Notes under the pieces: model-generated | The model's input: the letters and a program-made list of their open reading frames with translations, nothing else | Database searches by the model: none | Told to the model about the DNA's origin: nothing | Part shown: positions 5,102 to 6,105 of the stretch, piece after piece | Layout: every line of letters begins with the position of its first letter | How positions within the stretch are numbered: the first letter of the stretch is position 1 | Translations under genes and position numbers: made by a program | DNA from: an uncultured Porphyromonadaceae bacterium | GTDB lineage: Bacteria; Bacteroidota; Bacteroidia; Bacteroidales; Muribaculaceae | NCBI GenBank assembly: GCA_947174155.1 | Contig: CAMWHX010000065.1 | Span: 1-6,105, forward strand | DNA: 6,105 nt | Direction: 5' to 3'

Positions 5102-5617
5102 TCAGCGGGAGTAGCCGAGTTTGGCCAGGACCTCGTTGCTGATGTCGATACGAGGGGAAGCGAAGACGATGCTCTGGGAGGAGGCGCGGTCGAAGATAGT
5201 CTGATAGCCCTTCTCCTCGGCTACGGCCTTGACAGCGTTATACACATCCTCCTGGATCGGCTTCATGAGGCTTTGGCGCTTCTTGTATAGCTCACCTTCC
5301 GGGCCGAAATATTTGTAGCGGGCATCGGTGACCTCCTTCTCCTTAGCTACGATCTCCTCCTCGCGCTTCTTCTTCTGGTCATCGGTGAGGAAGACCATAT
5401 CGCTCTGATAGTTCTTAAACATATTCTGGGCCTCCTGAGCGAGCTGATTGACCTCCTTCTCCCAGCGCTGGGAGACCTGGTTGAGCTGCTCGTTGGCCAT
5501 CTCATAGGCGGGGACATTGCGGAGTATGTAGTCCATATCCACGAGAGCAAACTTCTGTGCGTTTGCTCCGGCGATGGCCGCTAAGGCCACGACGAGGGTG
5601 ATGAGAATCTTCTTCAT
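5102..5617 (-). CDS. OmpH/Skp-family periplasmic chaperone (first of two)
   Basis: The 171-residue product begins MKKILITLVVALAAIAGANA-Q, a clear Sec signal peptide cleaved after residue 20. The mature protein starts with the OmpH strand KFALVDMDYILRNVPAY (22-38), runs through a charged coiled-coil region (about 42-130, with QKKKREEEIVAKEKEV at 81-96), and ends with strands QTIFDRASSQSIVFASPRID and the tail NEVLAKLGYSR. The role is the same as its neighbour: a periplasmic holdase for outer-membrane proteins serving BamA, whose gene lies directly upstream. I prefer the ATG at 5617 because it gives an ideal signal peptide and has AAGGAAA at 5627-5621, five bases before it; an in-frame TTG at 5650 would put 11 polar residues in front of the signal peptide. 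Confidence 0.95.
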   Translation of the reverse strand: MKKILITLVVALAAIAGANAQKFALVDMDYILRNVPAYEMANEQLNQVSQRWEKEVNQLAQEAQNMFKNYQSDMVFLTDDQKKKREEEIVAKEKEVTDARYKYFGPEGELYKKRQSLMKPIQEDVYNAVKAVAEEKGYQTIFDRASSQSIVFASPRIDISNEVLAKLGYSR

Positions 5618-5620
5618 AAG

Positions 5621-5627
5621 TTTCCTT
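5621..5627 (-). promoter_or_regulatory. Shine-Dalgarno-like site that supports the ompH start at 5617
   Basis: AAGGAAA reads on the minus strand, with AGGA spaced five bases from the ATG. It is the clearest such site in the window, where the other starts rely on A-rich leaders, and it supports the ATG at 5617 over the upstream TTG at 5650. The 133-base gap to bamA (5618-5750) otherwise shows nothing certain; a one-mismatch -7 box (TATAATTG, 5655-5648) lacks a -33 partner. Confidence 0.5.
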
Positions 5628-5750
5628 ATTATTTGTGTGTTAAGGTTCAATTATATAGAGGTGTCCGGATATTTGACACTTCCGTGCGGGGTGTGGTTTA
5701 GACTTATGAACCGGTTTAACATACGTTTGCATACTTCACTTCGGTAGCGA

Positions 5751-6105
5751 TCAGAACTCCTGTCCGAGGACGAAGTGGAGCTGACTGCCACCACGCTGAC
5801 CCCACACCTTGTCGAAACCGTAGGCCCAGTCTATGCCGAGGAATCCGAGCATCGAGAGGTAAATGCGGACACCGACACCGGCGGAGCGCTTGAGGTTGAA
5901 GGGTGAGAAATCTTTCAGACGGTTCCAGGCATTGCCCGCCTCGGCGAAGGCCAGTGCGTAGATGGTGGTCGTCGGTTGCAGCATGAAGGGGAAGTGCAAC
6001 TCGAAAGTAAACTTGCTGTAGGCATAGGCTTCGTAGAATCGGGGGGTGAACTGGCCGTTTTCGTAGCCGCGCATGGAGATGGTCTCCGTAGCGTAGGTGT
6101 AGGAT
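5751..6105 (-). CDS. bamA: BamA outer-membrane assembly protein, C-terminal part (5' end outside window)
   Basis: The visible 117 residues are the last strands of an Omp85-type beta-barrel. They include the conserved MRGYENG motif (the RGY/RGF motif of the barrel lid loop), the segments KFTFELHFPFMLQP, IYALAFAEAGNAWN and KRSAGVGVRIYLSMLGFLGIDWAYGFDK, and the C-terminal strand LHFVLGQEF with terminal Phe, which is the beta-signal of BAM substrates. BamA is the central insertase that folds outer-membrane proteins. The two Skp/OmpH chaperone genes directly downstream supply its clients, a gene order conserved in Bacteroidales. The frame stays open to the window edge, so the POTRA domains and most of the barrel lie beyond it. 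Confidence 0.96.
   Translation of the reverse strand, partial: SYTYATETISMRGYENGQFTPRFYEAYAYSKFTFELHFPFMLQPTTTIYALAFAEAGNAWNRLKDFSPFNLKRSAGVGVRIYLSMLGFLGIDWAYGFDKVWGQRGGSQLHFVLGQEF

Noticed and set aside
5648..5655. Possible -7 box TATAATTG before the first ompH gene
   Set aside because: It has one mismatch to TAnnTTTG and no TTG or TTTG at 19-21 bases upstream, so I do not call a promoter.
5661..5679. GTGTC...GACAC inverted repeat between bamA and ompH as an operator
   Set aside because: Only 5-bp arms with a 9-base spacer; too short to separate from chance.

Overview
The window looks like a chromosomal segment of a Bacteroidota bacterium, most likely order Bacteroidales; the GC-rich bases and repeat-rich intergenic DNA would suit a Muribaculaceae-type gut genome, but that family assignment is inference. 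Support comes from the conserved gene order bamA-ompH-ompH-murI, a textbook Bacteroidota promoter (TAnnTTTG with an upstream TTG about 20 bases away) before a tRNA gene, a DUF4465-type lipoprotein, and the near absence of Shine-Dalgarno sites. Every gene I can support lies on the minus strand, so transcription runs from high to low coordinates.

Right part (6105 to 3547): the 3' end of bamA (outer-membrane beta-barrel assembly), two OmpH/Skp-type periplasmic chaperone genes, then murI (glutamate racemase). This is an envelope biogenesis cluster: the Skp-like proteins hold unfolded outer-membrane proteins, BamA inserts them, and MurI supplies D-glutamate for peptidoglycan. Two strong hairpins separate the second ompH gene from murI.

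Middle part (3546 to 1978): a repeat-rich stretch holding two small genes that look accessory, a DUF4465-like lipoprotein and a 90-residue single-TPR protein. Three kinds of repeat surround them: about three tandem 70-bp units downstream of murI that each carry a hairpin and an echo of the murI 3' end; a GC hairpin (CCGGGGC-nnn-GCCCCGG) just upstream of each of the two start codons; and a 29-bp element containing the GCTTCGC/GCGAAGC minihairpin just after each of the two stop codons. A 23-bp perfect inverted repeat overlaps the stop codon of the TPR gene. This is the part of the window with structure that ordinary annotation does not explain.

Left part (1977 to 1): a tRNA-Leu(UAA) gene with its own promoter and a 3' hairpin, then a SulP/SLC26-family anion transporter with a C-terminal STAS domain and a histidine-rich tail, cut by the window edge. 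I see no transposase, CRISPR array, phage gene or recognisable defence system. The unusual content is the modular repeat architecture, not a new protein system.
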